Assembly: GCF_028682395.1 (NCBI RefSeq)
Contig: NZ_JANHLC010000006.1
Span: 186,001-250,000, forward strand
Direction of reading: 5' to 3'
Source: Pseudomonas putida
GTDB lineage: Bacteria > Pseudomonadota > Gammaproteobacteria > Pseudomonadales > Pseudomonadaceae
Length of the DNA: 64,000 bases
The stretch's first letter is position 1. The number at the start of each line of letters is the position of its first letter. Of this stretch, positions 1 to 8,711 are shown one piece after another. The position numbers were made by a program, and so were the translations under genes. The notes under the pieces were generated by a model. It searched no databases. It was not told the DNA's origin and saw nothing but the letters and a program-made list of their open reading frames with translations.

Positions 1-1753
1 CCTGCACCGCCAGTTGCTGCCCCGCTTCCCAACGATTGAAGCCATCGCTGTCGTGCTGCATCAGGAACATCAGTTGGTCGCGATCATAGGGGAAGCTCAG
101 CTTGACCGGCGCCGAGAAACCGCGCAGCAGCGACGGCAGCGGCTTGGCGGCAATCCCGGTAAAGGTAAAGGTCTGCTCGGCCTCGGTCACCGACAGTACG
201 CGGCTGGTCGCCCCAGCCTGTGCTTCGCCAGCCAGTTGCAGGGCAAGCTCGCCACCCTGGCTGTCCAGCAGGCCCAGCTCGACAGGGATGACAAACGGCA
301 GCTTCTCGACTTTGTCCGGCGTCGGCGGGCAGCTCTGGCGGAAGGTCAGGCTGTAGGTCTGCGCGGCGCTGTCGTAGGCCTCGCTCACCGCCAGGCGCGG
401 CGTGCCGGCCTGGCTGTACCAGCGCTTGAACTGAGTCAGGTCGGCGCCAGTAGCGTCTTCCATGGCCTGGATAAAGTCATCGCAGGTGACCGCCTGGCCA
501 TCATGGCGCTCGAAATACAGGTCGCTGCCCTTACGGAAACCCTCGTTGCCCAGCAGCGTGCGGATCATGCGCACCACTTCCGAACCCTTCTCGTAGACGG
601 TCAGGGTGTAGAAGTTGGAAATCTCGATAAAGCTTTCCGGGCGCACGGCGTGGGCCATTGGCCCGGCATCTTCGGCGAACTGATGAGTGCGCAGGTAGGC
701 CACGTCCTCGATCCGCTTGACCGTGCGCGAGTTCATGTCGGCGGAGAACTCGGCATCGCGAAACACCGTGAACCCTTCCTTGAGCGACAGCTGGAACCAG
801 TCGCGGCAGGTCACGCGGTTGCCCGACCAGTTATGGAAATACTCGTGGGCGACGACCGCCTCGACACGCTGGTGGGCGGCATCGGTGGCGGTTTCGGCCC
901 GAGCCAGCACGCAGCTGGAGTTGAAGATGTTCAGGCCCTTGTTTTCCATGGCGCCCATGTTGAAGTCGTTGACCGCGACAATCATGAAGATGTCCAGGTC
1001 GTACTCGCGCCCGTAGGTCTGCTCGTCCCAGGCCATGGATTTCTTCAGGCTGTTCATGGCGTGCTGGCACTTGTCGATATTCTCCGGCTCGACATAAATG
1101 CGCAGCGCCACATTGCGATCGGACATCGTGCGGAAACTGTCCTCGACGCACCACAGGTCACCCGCCACCAGGGCGAACAGGTAGGCCGGCTTCATGAACG
1201 GGTCTTCCCAGGTCGCCCAGTGCCGTCCGCCGTCTTCCGGCCCGCTGGCCAGCGGGTTGCCGTTGGACAACAGCACCGGGTAGCGATGCTGCTCGGCGCT
1301 GACGGTGGTGGTGAAGCGGCTCATCACATCCGGACGGTCGAGGTAATAGGTGATCTTGCGAAAACCTTCGGCCTCGCACTGGGTGCAGAACATGCTGCCG
1401 GACTTGTACAGGCCTTCGAGGGCCGTGTTGGTTTCCGGGTGGATCTTCACACTGGTGTCGATCGTGAAGCTGTCCCGGGTCGGCTGCAACGTCAGGTGGC
1501 TGTCACTGAGCTGGTAGTCACCGGCGCCGAGTTCGCGGTCATCGAGCTTGACCGACAGCAGTTCCAGTTGCTGGCCATCGAGCACCAGCGGCGGCAGGCC
1601 GGCGCCACGGGCCGGGTTACGGCGCATCACCAGTTGCGCATGGACCAGGCTGTGGTCCTCGAACAACTCGAAGGTCAGGTGCGTCTCGTCGATCAGGTAC
1701 TCGGGCGCCTGGTAGTCCTTCAGGTAGATCATCTGCGGTTGTTCTGTGCGCAT
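1..1753 (-). CDS. pepN: Aminopeptidase N (M1 family), C-terminus outside window
   Basis: Cytosolic zinc metallopeptidase that removes N-terminal residues from peptides. The window holds about the first 584 residues; the rest lies beyond base 1. The M1 substrate-anchor motif GAMEN (near bases 940-955) is followed by the zinc site HEYFHNWSGNR (near 820-850), in the right order and spacing. The start ATG at 1753 reads MRTEQPQMIYLKDY and has an AAGGA ribosome site about 6 nt upstream; the N-terminal beta domain is normal. The DUF2797 gene ends only 12 bp upstream, so the two are probably co-transcribed. Family assignment is certain; only the 3' truncation by the window edge is unusual. Confidence 0.97.
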   Translation of the reverse strand, partial: MRTEQPQMIYLKDYQAPEYLIDETHLTFELFEDHSLVHAQLVMRRNPARGAGLPPLVLDGQQLELLSVKLDDRELGAGDYQLSDSHLTLQPTRDSFTIDTSVKIHPETNTALEGLYKSGSMFCTQCEAEGFRKITYYLDRPDVMSRFTTTVSAEQHRYPVLLSNGNPLASGPEDGGRHWATWEDPFMKPAYLFALVAGDLWCVEDSFRTMSDRNVALRIYVEPENIDKCQHAMNSLKKSMAWDEQTYGREYDLDIFMIVAVNDFNMGAMENKGLNIFNSSCVLARAETATDAAHQRVEAVVAHEYFHNWSGNRVTCRDWFQLSLKEGFTVFRDAEFSADMNSRTVKRIEDVAYLRTHQFAEDAGPMAHAVRPESFIEISNFYTLTVYEKGSEVVRMIRTLLGNEGFRKGSDLYFERHDGQAVTCDDFIQAMEDATGADLTQFKRWYSQAGTPRLAVSEAYDSAAQTYSLTFRQSCPPTPDKVEKLPFVIPVELGLLDSQGGELALQLAGEAQAGATSRVLSVTEAEQTFTFTGIAAKPLPSLLRGFSAPVKLSFPYDRDQLMFLMQHDSDGFNRWEAGQQLAVQ

Positions 1754-1765
1754 GCTGGAGTCCTT

Positions 1766-2596
1766 CTACTGATGCACGGCGAGCTGGTAGGCCGTGTACT
1801 TGCGGATATTGATGACGCCGGTGTCGAAGATCAGGTACTGGCCCTTGATCCCCATCAGCGTGCCTTCGGCAATCGGGTTCTTGTCCAGGTTGAAGCTGAC
1901 GATCTTGGTCGGGTACTGCTCGATCGGATAGCGGATGCCCAGCGGTTCCAGGTCATGCACCGGCTGGATCGCCTGCAGGCCGAAACGCGCCTGGAGCGCC
2001 TGCAGCCCTTCGGCGCAACTGGCAAACAGTTGCTCGCGTACCGCCGCCAGGTCCACGGCGGGGGCATCGCCCTTGAGCAGCGCGCGCCAGTTGGTCTTGT
2101 CGGCCACCTGGGAGCGGAACAGGTCTTCGACGAAGCCCGACTGCTGGCGAGTCGCCACACGCATGATCGGCAGGGCCTGGCTGGCGCCCTGGTCGAGCCA
2201 ACGGGTCGGCAGTTGGGTCGCGCGGGTAATCCCGACCTTGATCCCCGACGAGTTGGCCAGGTAGACCACATGGTCGGTCATGCAGAACTGCTCGCCCCAG
2301 CTCGGCTCGCGGCAGGTGCCGGCGTCGTAATGGCAGCGCTCGGGGCTCATGATGCACAGGTCGCACTGGGCCAGCTTGGTCATGCAGGGGTAACAGTAGC
2401 CCTGGCTGAAGCTGGTCTTGGTCTTGCGCCCGCAATGGGAGCAGTGGATCGCCCCCAGGTACTCCAGGCGCAGGAAAGTGCCGATCAACGGATTGACCGG
2501 CACCTCACTGTCACCCAGACGAAACGCGTACTGGACGTCCTCGCCCTCGAGGCGAGCGGACATCTTGCTGATTGCACCGCGGCCAATCTCGATCAA
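1766..2596 (-). CDS. DUF2797 family zinc-cluster protein
   Basis: A 276-residue protein of unknown function. I chose a TTG start at 2596 (reads MIEIGRGAISKMSARL): the family begins near this motif, and this TTG overlaps the TGA stop of the upstream gene (TTGA), which is typical of translational coupling. The reading frame stays open to about 2773, but that part overlaps the upstream gene and looks non-coding. Residues about 50-105 hold many cysteines (CSHC, CYPC, CDLC, then CHYDAGTC), suggesting a structural zinc cluster. A GIKVGITR stretch follows, part of a segment that loosely resembles a GIY-YIG fold, but I would not claim nuclease activity. Confidence 0.85.
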   Translation of the reverse strand: MIEIGRGAISKMSARLEGEDVQYAFRLGDSEVPVNPLIGTFLRLEYLGAIHCSHCGRKTKTSFSQGYCYPCMTKLAQCDLCIMSPERCHYDAGTCREPSWGEQFCMTDHVVYLANSSGIKVGITRATQLPTRWLDQGASQALPIMRVATRQQSGFVEDLFRSQVADKTNWRALLKGDAPAVDLAAVREQLFASCAEGLQALQARFGLQAIQPVHDLEPLGIRYPIEQYPTKIVSFNLDKNPIAEGTLMGIKGQYLIFDTGVINIRKYTAYQLAVHQ

Positions 2597-2853
2597 TGGA
2601 TGGCATCCGACTTGAACAGGATATTCGGCACGGTGATCGACTTCGACGCGCATTCCTGCGGGCCCATATAGCCGGTGCGCTGGTCTTCGGGCAAGTTCTG
2701 CACTTCCCAGGCGATCATGGCCTGCAGCGACAGCTCGCGCTGTTCGGCACTGAGTTTGCGACCATCGGACCATTTGCCGATTTCCACCGCCAGCTTCAGG
2801 CTCTGGTAGATCTCGGGGGTGATGTTTTCGATCATTTCATTAAAAGAGGACAT
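2593..2853 (-). CDS. DUF1315 (YeaC-like) small protein
   Basis: An 86-residue acidic, helical, soluble protein starting MSSFNEMIENITPEIYQ. It matches the DUF1315/YeaC family, whose members are this size and have no established function. It sits just upstream of the DUF2797 gene and shares four bases with it, an order I recall from other pseudomonads, so the pair is likely one transcriptional unit. No signal peptide, membrane segment or catalytic motif is visible. Confidence 0.85.
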   Translation of the reverse strand: MSSFNEMIENITPEIYQSLKLAVEIGKWSDGRKLSAEQRELSLQAMIAWEVQNLPEDQRTGYMGPQECASKSITVPNILFKSDAIH

Positions 2854-2883
2854 ACAAGCGCTCCACGCGTTGGATGAATAAAT

Positions 2884-3756
2884 TCAGGCGGCCAGTCTAC
2901 GGCGCGCCAGCGCACCGCCCAACAGGCCCGTCAGGCATCCGATGAGTAACCCGCCCAGGTGCGCGGCATTGGCGATCTGGCCGAAGCCGATCATCGACAC
3001 CAGCCCCGACATGCAGACCAGCAGCCAGACCAGCATCATCACCAGCACCCCGCGGGGCAGGCGATAGACCGGGTTCGGGGCGAGCCATTGATAGATCCAG
3101 CAATGCCCCAACAACCCGTACAGCACGCCGGACAAACCGCCAAACAGGCTCGGCCCGCTCCAGTAGTACTGGGCGTAGTTGGACACCAGGCTGAAGAGCA
3201 ATGTCAGGCCAAGCAGATTGATCCCGCCCTGCAGCCGCTCGATACGCCGGCCCAGCTCCCAGTACCACATGCCGTTCATGGCGATGTGCAGGATGCCGAA
3301 GTGCAGCAGCATCGGCGTGACCAGGCGCCACCATTGCCCCGCCGCCAGGCTCTCGGCCAAGGGGCGGAACTGGATGTAGTCGCCCTGGATGCGGAAATCG
3401 AGAAAGGTCAGCCAGTGCATCGACGCCAGGTTGTCGCCCAGCAATGTCAGCGCCCCAACGATCAGGGCCGCCAACAGCACGGCGGCGGTCACCGGGCCAT
3501 CGCGCAACTGCTGGGCAAACCCCGGGCGCAAGCGCGTGGTCGTGGTCTCGGGCAAGGGCAGTTGATGCTCGGGATCGCCCTCGGGGAAACGCTGGTACAA
3601 CGAAAGGACATCGGCACTGATGGCCTCGGGCACCCAGAGCACCTGTTCGCCCGCCTCCTCGCTGACCCGATGCGGCACCTGCATGCGCTGCAGCAAATGG
3701 ACAAAGCCGCTGAGATCGCGCTCCAGCGGCAGGCGTAGTACGGCAATTGCACTCAT
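2884..3756 (-). CDS. Rhomboid-family intramembrane serine protease
   Basis: A 290-residue polytopic inner-membrane protein. An N-terminal cytoplasmic domain of about 90 residues is followed by six or more hydrophobic segments. The signatures of an active rhomboid are present: HFGILHIAMN in the second core helix, the catalytic serine in GGLSGVLYG, and the catalytic histidine in AAHLGGLLIG. It most resembles GlpG-type rhomboids, which cut membrane proteins within the bilayer; the substrate is not known from sequence. Its ATG overlaps the stop of the upstream phosphoesterase (ATGA), so it belongs to the nadK operon. Confidence 0.93.
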   Translation of the reverse strand: MSAIAVLRLPLERDLSGFVHLLQRMQVPHRVSEEAGEQVLWVPEAISADVLSLYQRFPEGDPEHQLPLPETTTTRLRPGFAQQLRDGPVTAAVLLAALIVGALTLLGDNLASMHWLTFLDFRIQGDYIQFRPLAESLAAGQWWRLVTPMLLHFGILHIAMNGMWYWELGRRIERLQGGINLLGLTLLFSLVSNYAQYYWSGPSLFGGLSGVLYGLLGHCWIYQWLAPNPVYRLPRGVLVMMLVWLLVCMSGLVSMIGFGQIANAAHLGGLLIGCLTGLLGGALARRRLAA

Positions 3757-4724
3757 CGAGGCGCCTCCGGGCGTTCGACATCGACCCAGACGAACTTGCG
3801 CGGGTCGAGAAGGGTTTCCTGGTCCAGCCGATAGGCGACCAGCTTGCCGTAGAGCACGGCGCTGTAATCCAGGCAGGCCAGGTTCGGCCGAATCGGGGCC
3901 GGCCGGCCGCTACGCCAGTAATGCCCGACAAACAACAGCGGCTCGTCGATGCCATAGCGCAGCAAGGTGTTTTTCTGGCTCGAAGACAGCGGCGTACGCG
4001 CAACCCGTTCAGGCAGGGCATCGGGCTGGAAGACGATATCACCGTAGGTCTGTGGATCGTCTTCCCAGAATTTGGTACGGAAGAACGAGCGGGTCAGGCC
4101 ATCGCCCCCGGTCAGCGTCAAGCCATCAGGCAGGCGCATATCGGTGCCGCGCAGCAAGCGGTCGAAGGCATTGCAGGCAAAGCTGCCCGGTACGGCCGCG
4201 GCCTGGACAAAATGCTCATCGACCCGGCCATCGCCATATTGCACCCGCAATTGGGCGATCAACTCGGCATCCCAGCAGGCGTGGACCAGGCGAAAGCGTC
4301 CGGCATCGACAAACAGGGGCAACTCGTAGAACCAACCGAGAAAGTCATGCCAGTCCCGCGGATGCTGGGCGAACTGCTGCAAGGTCTCGTCGATCAGCCG
4401 GGCATGGCGCGGCGTGTGCTCGCGCACGAACTGCTTGCCACTGCCCGGCGGCGCCGGTGTGCTCCAGCCCAGCGCGTTGAACTCATGGTTGCCCATGATG
4501 CACAACGCCTGCCCGGCCTCGACCATATCGTGGACGATATGCAGCGCCTCCCGAATCCGTGGCCCGCGGTCGATGATATCGCCCAGGAACAACGCCATGC
4601 GCGAAGGATGGCACCAGACCCCGGCATGTTTGCGGTAACCCAGCCGGTCGAGCAGGTGTTCGAGGGTGTGGGCGCAACCGTGCACGTCACCGATCAGATC
4701 GTAGCTACGCGCGGGATCGAGCAT
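3753..4724 (-). CDS. Calcineurin-like metallophosphoesterase
   Basis: A 323-residue soluble phosphoesterase. The metal-binding blocks of the PPP/calcineurin superfamily are visible: GDVHG near the N-terminus, GDIIDRGP about 35 residues later, and GNHE. This supports a two-metal phosphatase that could act on phosphoproteins or nucleotides. The start is ATG 4724 (MLDPARSYDLIGDVHG), preceded by GGAGG and overlapping the nadK stop (TGATG); a longer reading upstream would run into nadK. It sits between nadK and the rhomboid gene in a tightly overlapping operon. Confidence 0.9.
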   Translation of the reverse strand: MLDPARSYDLIGDVHGCAHTLEHLLDRLGYRKHAGVWCHPSRMALFLGDIIDRGPRIREALHIVHDMVEAGQALCIMGNHEFNALGWSTPAPPGSGKQFVREHTPRHARLIDETLQQFAQHPRDWHDFLGWFYELPLFVDAGRFRLVHACWDAELIAQLRVQYGDGRVDEHFVQAAAVPGSFACNAFDRLLRGTDMRLPDGLTLTGGDGLTRSFFRTKFWEDDPQTYGDIVFQPDALPERVARTPLSSSQKNTLLRYGIDEPLLFVGHYWRSGRPAPIRPNLACLDYSAVLYGKLVAYRLDQETLLDPRKFVWVDVERPEAPR

Positions 4725-5614
4725 CAGTCGCCTCCAGCGCCGAGTCGGCTGCCCCAACCCAACTTGGTCCGGCAGACCTCGTAGTAGTTATGGTCCAGGG
4801 GGTGAATCAGGCGCAGTTTCTGCGGTTTCTTGCTGATCGTGACCGTATCGCCCGGCGCGCAGGTGAAATGGTTCTGCCCATCGCAGGAGACTTGCGGATA
4901 GATCTGCATATTCTTCGAGACGACGATTTTCAGCTCACTGTTGCCATCGACCACGATGGGCCGGCTGGACAAGGTATGGGGGTACATCGGCACGATGACA
5001 ATGGCGTCGAGCTTGGGGTGCATGATCGGCCCCCCCGCGGACATCGCATAGGCCGTGGAGCCGGTCGGGGTCGCGACGATCAGGCCGTCGGCCTTCTGGC
5101 TGCAGACGAACTGGCCATCGATATACAGTTCGAACTCGATCATCCGGGTCGATTTGCCAGGGTGCAGCACCACATCATTGAGGGCATCGCCCTGGCCGAT
5201 GGCTTCGGCATGGCGGCGCACTTCGGCCTGAAGTAAAAAACGGTTCTCGACCAGGTAATGACCGTCGAGCACCTCGGCCACCTTCACTTCCAGTTCGTCG
5301 GGGCTGATATCGGTCAGGAAGCCCAGGTTGCCACGGTTGATGCCCAGCACCGGGATATTGTGCCGTGCCAGCGCCCGGGCGGCGCCCAACAGGCTGCCGT
5401 CGCCGCCGACGACGATCACCATGTCGCAGACTTCACCGAGCATTTTGCGCGACGAGGTTTGCAAGCCGTGGCCCGGCAGGACTTCGGCGATGGTGTCTTC
5501 GAGGATCACATGCAGGTGGCGTTCGAGCAGGAAGCGCTTGAGGCGGCGGACGGTATCCAGCACCTGCGAACTGCCCAGGCGGCCAATGATGCCGATATTG
5601 CGAAATTGCTCCAT
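4724..5614 (-). CDS. nadK: NAD kinase
   Basis: Phosphorylates NAD to NADP using ATP, the only route to NADP. The 296-residue length is typical. The diagnostic GGDGS loop (in VIVVGGDGSLLGAAR), the LNDVV motif and the glycine-rich TPTGSTAYAMSAGGP stretch are intact. ATG 5614 begins MEQFRNIGIIGR. It is the first gene of a minus-strand operon (nadK, phosphoesterase, rhomboid) and diverges from the DUF1853 gene across a 104-bp gap that must hold both promoters. Confidence 0.98.
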   Translation of the reverse strand: MEQFRNIGIIGRLGSSQVLDTVRRLKRFLLERHLHVILEDTIAEVLPGHGLQTSSRKMLGEVCDMVIVVGGDGSLLGAARALARHNIPVLGINRGNLGFLTDISPDELEVKVAEVLDGHYLVENRFLLQAEVRRHAEAIGQGDALNDVVLHPGKSTRMIEFELYIDGQFVCSQKADGLIVATPTGSTAYAMSAGGPIMHPKLDAIVIVPMYPHTLSSRPIVVDGNSELKIVVSKNMQIYPQVSCDGQNHFTCAPGDTVTISKKPQKLRLIHPLDHNYYEVCRTKLGWGSRLGAGGD

Positions 5615-5718
5615 GGGGCTCCTGCGGGGGTTCGGACGGGCTAAAACAGCGATTATGGGCGAAAGGCGCCGATAGACAAAATCCTTTCAGGCCGCTGCCG
5701 GGAGACTATGCTCGCAGA

Positions 5719-6666
5719 ATGATCCTGTTCCCCGAACTACTCGACCTCCCCCGCCAACTGCGCCAGCCGCCGGTACGCGACCTGGCGTGGGTGATCCTCG
5801 CCCCGCCGATGCTCGAACGCACGCCCTGGCCCCAGCGTCACCCCCTGGCCGGCAGTGACTGGGTGGCCGCGCCGGACCGACTGGAGCGCTGGCTGCACCA
5901 ACTCGACCGCGATTGCAGTGCCCTGCTCGACTGGCTGGCCCTGGGCGCCACCCGCCGCCTGGGGCTGTACTACGAACGGTTGTGGCAGTTTGCAGTGCAG
6001 CAGGCGCCGGGCATCGATTTTATCGCCGCCAACCTGCCGATCCGTCGCGCGGGGCATACCCTGGGCGAGCTCGACCTGCTGTTGCGCGACCGCGACGGCG
6101 TGCACCACCTGGAACTGGCGATTAAGCTCTATCTGGGACCGCAACAGGGCGATGGCGACGATCCTTCACAGTGGCTGGGCCCGGGGTGTCATGACCGCCT
6201 GGACCGCAAGCTGGAGCATTTGCACACCCATCAACTGCCGATTTCCGCCCGTCCGGAGAGTCGCGAGCTGCTGGCCGAGCTGGATATCCAGGCGTTCAGC
6301 GCTCACTTCTGGATGGGCGGCTACCTGTTGTACCCCTGGCCGGGCCTGGCTGCGCCGCCCCAGGGCGCGCACCCACGGCATCTGCGCGGACGCTGGCTGC
6401 ACCAGCGTGACTGGCCGGCCTTTCTCGCCCAGAGCCCGGCGGGGCGCTGGCAACCCCTGCCCCGGCATGCCTGGCTGGCACCGGCGTGTTATGGCGAACA
6501 GGACACCTGGCACCCCTGGCAACTGGACGCCTGGCTGGCCGAACTCGACCCCCAGGCACCGGCGCAACTGCTGGTGCGCTTGAAACAGAACGCCCAAGGC
6601 GACTGGGAAGAAGTCGAGCGGCTGTTTCTGGTGGCCGATCTCTGGCCCAATGTACCCGGTGTTTAA
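5719..6666 (+). CDS. DUF1853 family protein
   Basis: A 315-residue soluble protein of the DUF1853 family, divergent from nadK as I recall in other Pseudomonas. No function is established. The segment around residues 115-140 reads GELDLLL, a variable turn, then LELAIKLYL. This E/D...ExK-like pattern on predicted strands resembles the core of PD-(D/E)XK nuclease folds, but residues ELAIK rather than a canonical ExK make activity uncertain. Tryptophan-rich, with no signal or membrane segments. Confidence 0.85.
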   Translation: MILFPELLDLPRQLRQPPVRDLAWVILAPPMLERTPWPQRHPLAGSDWVAAPDRLERWLHQLDRDCSALLDWLALGATRRLGLYYERLWQFAVQQAPGIDFIAANLPIRRAGHTLGELDLLLRDRDGVHHLELAIKLYLGPQQGDGDDPSQWLGPGCHDRLDRKLEHLHTHQLPISARPESRELLAELDIQAFSAHFWMGGYLLYPWPGLAAPPQGAHPRHLRGRWLHQRDWPAFLAQSPAGRWQPLPRHAWLAPACYGEQDTWHPWQLDAWLAELDPQAPAQLLVRLKQNAQGDWEEVERLFLVADLWPNVPGV

Positions 6667-6691
6667 CCTGACGCCGCCGGAACCCGTGCGG

Positions 6692-7975
6692 CTACAGGCT
6701 CAGCCGCAGAGCCAGCGCGGCCAGAGTCACCAGCAGCACCGGAACGGTTAGCACGATCCCGACCCTGAAGTAGTAGCCCCAGCCGATCCGGATACTCTTG
6801 CGCTCCAGCACATGCAGCCAGAGCAGCGTCGCCAGGCTGCCAATCGGGGTGATCTTGGGCCCCAGGTCGCTGCCGATCACATTGGCGTAGATCATCGCTT
6901 CCTTCACCACCCCCGTTGCCTGGCTGGCATCGATGGACAGCGCGCCGATCAACACCGTCGGCAGGTTGTTCATCACCGACGACAACCCCGCCGTCAGCAG
7001 GCCGGTGCCCAATGCGGCGCCCCAGATCCCGCCCTGTGCAAAGCCATCGAGCCAGCCGGCCAGCTGCGCCGTCAGGCCAGCATTGCGCAGGCCATAGACC
7101 ACTAGGTACATGCCCAGGGAGAAAATCACGATCTGCCAGGGCGCCTCCTTTAACACCTTGCGCGTGGAGATCCTGTGCCCCTTGGCCGCAACCCCCAACA
7201 GCAACACGGCGCAAGTCGCGGAGATGGCACTGACCGGAATCCCCAGCGGCTCCAGGGCAAAGCAGCCCGCCAGCAGGATCCCCAGCACCCACCAACCGGC
7301 AATAAACGTCGCCCGGTCATGGATCGCGCTGGCCGGATCGGCCAGTTGCTCCAGCGCATAGTCATCCGGGATGTCCCGCCGGAAATACCAGAGCAGCACG
7401 CCCAGTGTCGCGGCCACGCTGACCAGGTTGACCGGCACCATCACCGCCGCATAGCGGTTGAAACTGATGCCGAAAAAGTCGGCCGAGACGATGTTGACCA
7501 GGTTCGACACCACCAGCGGCAGGCTCGCGGTGTCCGCAATAAAGCCGGCGGCCATGACAAAGGCCAGGGTCGCAGCGGGCGAAAACCGCAAGGCCAGCAG
7601 CATGGAAATCACAATGGGCGTCAGAATCAGCGCCGCGCCGTCATTGGCGAACAAGGCCGAAACCAGTGCGCCCAGCAGCACGATAAAGGCAAACAGCCGC
7701 CGCCCACGGCCCCGTCCCCAGCGCGCTACATGCAGCGCCGACCAGGCGAAGAAGCCCGCCTCGTCGAGCAGCAGGCTGATCACGATCAGGGCGATGAAGG
7801 TGGCCGTGGCATTCCAGATGATCTGCCAGACCAGCGGGATATCGCTCAATTGCACCACGCCGGCGAGCAGCGCCAGCACCGCGCCGAGCGTGGCGCTCCA
7901 ACCGACGCCCAGCCCCCGGGGTTGCCAGATCACCAGGGTGATGGTCAGCAGGAAAATGGCGACGGCTAGCAGCAT
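6692..7975 (-). CDS. arsB: Arsenite efflux membrane protein ArsB
   Basis: Inner-membrane arsenite/antimonite extrusion carrier. The 427-residue product starts at ATG 7975 (MLLAVAIFLLTITLVIWQP) and matches ArsB throughout, including ALFANDGAALILTPI, IADTASLP and the C-terminal ITPIGSLATLLWLHVL. About 12 hydrophobic segments are present. The reading frame is open for 68 codons upstream, but that part lacks family similarity and the ATG fits ArsB exactly. Unusually, no arsR, arsC or arsH is adjacent, so control and arsenate reduction must come from elsewhere. It has no operon partner. Confidence 0.95.
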   Translation of the reverse strand: MLLAVAIFLLTITLVIWQPRGLGVGWSATLGAVLALLAGVVQLSDIPLVWQIIWNATATFIALIVISLLLDEAGFFAWSALHVARWGRGRGRRLFAFIVLLGALVSALFANDGAALILTPIVISMLLALRFSPAATLAFVMAAGFIADTASLPLVVSNLVNIVSADFFGISFNRYAAVMVPVNLVSVAATLGVLLWYFRRDIPDDYALEQLADPASAIHDRATFIAGWWVLGILLAGCFALEPLGIPVSAISATCAVLLLGVAAKGHRISTRKVLKEAPWQIVIFSLGMYLVVYGLRNAGLTAQLAGWLDGFAQGGIWGAALGTGLLTAGLSSVMNNLPTVLIGALSIDASQATGVVKEAMIYANVIGSDLGPKITPIGSLATLLWLHVLERKSIRIGWGYYFRVGIVLTVPVLLVTLAALALRLSL

Positions 7976-8162
7976 GACAAAAGACCTTGAACAGGGCGTG
8001 GATCGATAGGCGTGGGCAATATACGGTTCCCCGACGCCCCGGGAAAGCCAAACCCGCCAACCACTGATCTGACTCGGGCGAAACGCTGAAAAGAGGATTA
8101 GAGTAAAAGGACTCCGTCGCACTAGAACGGGGGATTCAGACCTGATTAACCGAGGAATCGAA

Positions 8163-8711
8163 ATGCCCTGGAAAAACACCGAGTCACGCTACAGTACGGT
8201 TTCCATTGCCCTGCACTGGTTGATGGTGGTGCTGCTGATACTGGTCTACGCGACCATCGAGTTTCGCGGCATCTTCCCCAAAGGCAGCGGCGGGCGCACC
8301 TTGATCAAGGAAGCCCACTTCATGCTCGGCCTGACCGTGTTCGTGCTGGTCTGGCTGCGCCTGTTCGCACGCTCCCTGGGGGTGGCGCCAAAGATTGTGC
8401 CAGCCCTGCCCAACTGGCAGATCCTGCTGTCCAGGCTGACGCACTGGGCCTTGTACCTGTTTATGATCGGCATGCCGATTTTCGGCTGGCTGATCGTCAG
8501 CGCCGAAGGCCATTCCGTGCTGTTCTACGGCATCGAACTGCCGCCGCTGATCGGCGAGAACAAGGAACTGGCCAAGCAGATCGAAGACTGGCACGTGCTG
8601 GGCGGCACCCTCGGCTACTGGCTGATCGGCCTGCATGCCCTGGCCGCGATCTATCACCACTACGTGCAGCGCGATAACACCCTGCTGCGCATGCTGCCCA
8701 AGCGCGGCTAG
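8163..8711 (+). CDS. Cytochrome b561 family protein
   Basis: A 182-residue diheme b-type cytochrome of the inner membrane that probably oxidises quinol or superoxide, as described for E. coli CybB. Four hydrophobic helices are evident, with the expected histidines: H in IALHWLMV, H in KEAHFMLGL, H in WHVLGG, and H in LIGLHALAAIYHH. The start ATG 8163 is preceded by GAGGAATCGAA. Its stop codon shares the palindrome CTAG with the stop of the convergent gene. Confidence 0.92.
   Translation: MPWKNTESRYSTVSIALHWLMVVLLILVYATIEFRGIFPKGSGGRTLIKEAHFMLGLTVFVLVWLRLFARSLGVAPKIVPALPNWQILLSRLTHWALYLFMIGMPIFGWLIVSAEGHSVLFYGIELPPLIGENKELAKQIEDWHVLGGTLGYWLIGLHALAAIYHHYVQRDNTLLRMLPKRG

Noticed and set aside
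14..2671. 885-codon open frame on the plus strand
   Set aside because: It is antisense to pepN and DUF2797, both clear families. Long antisense frames are usual in GC-rich DNA, and its composition (Arg/His/Gln-rich) is typical of a shadow.
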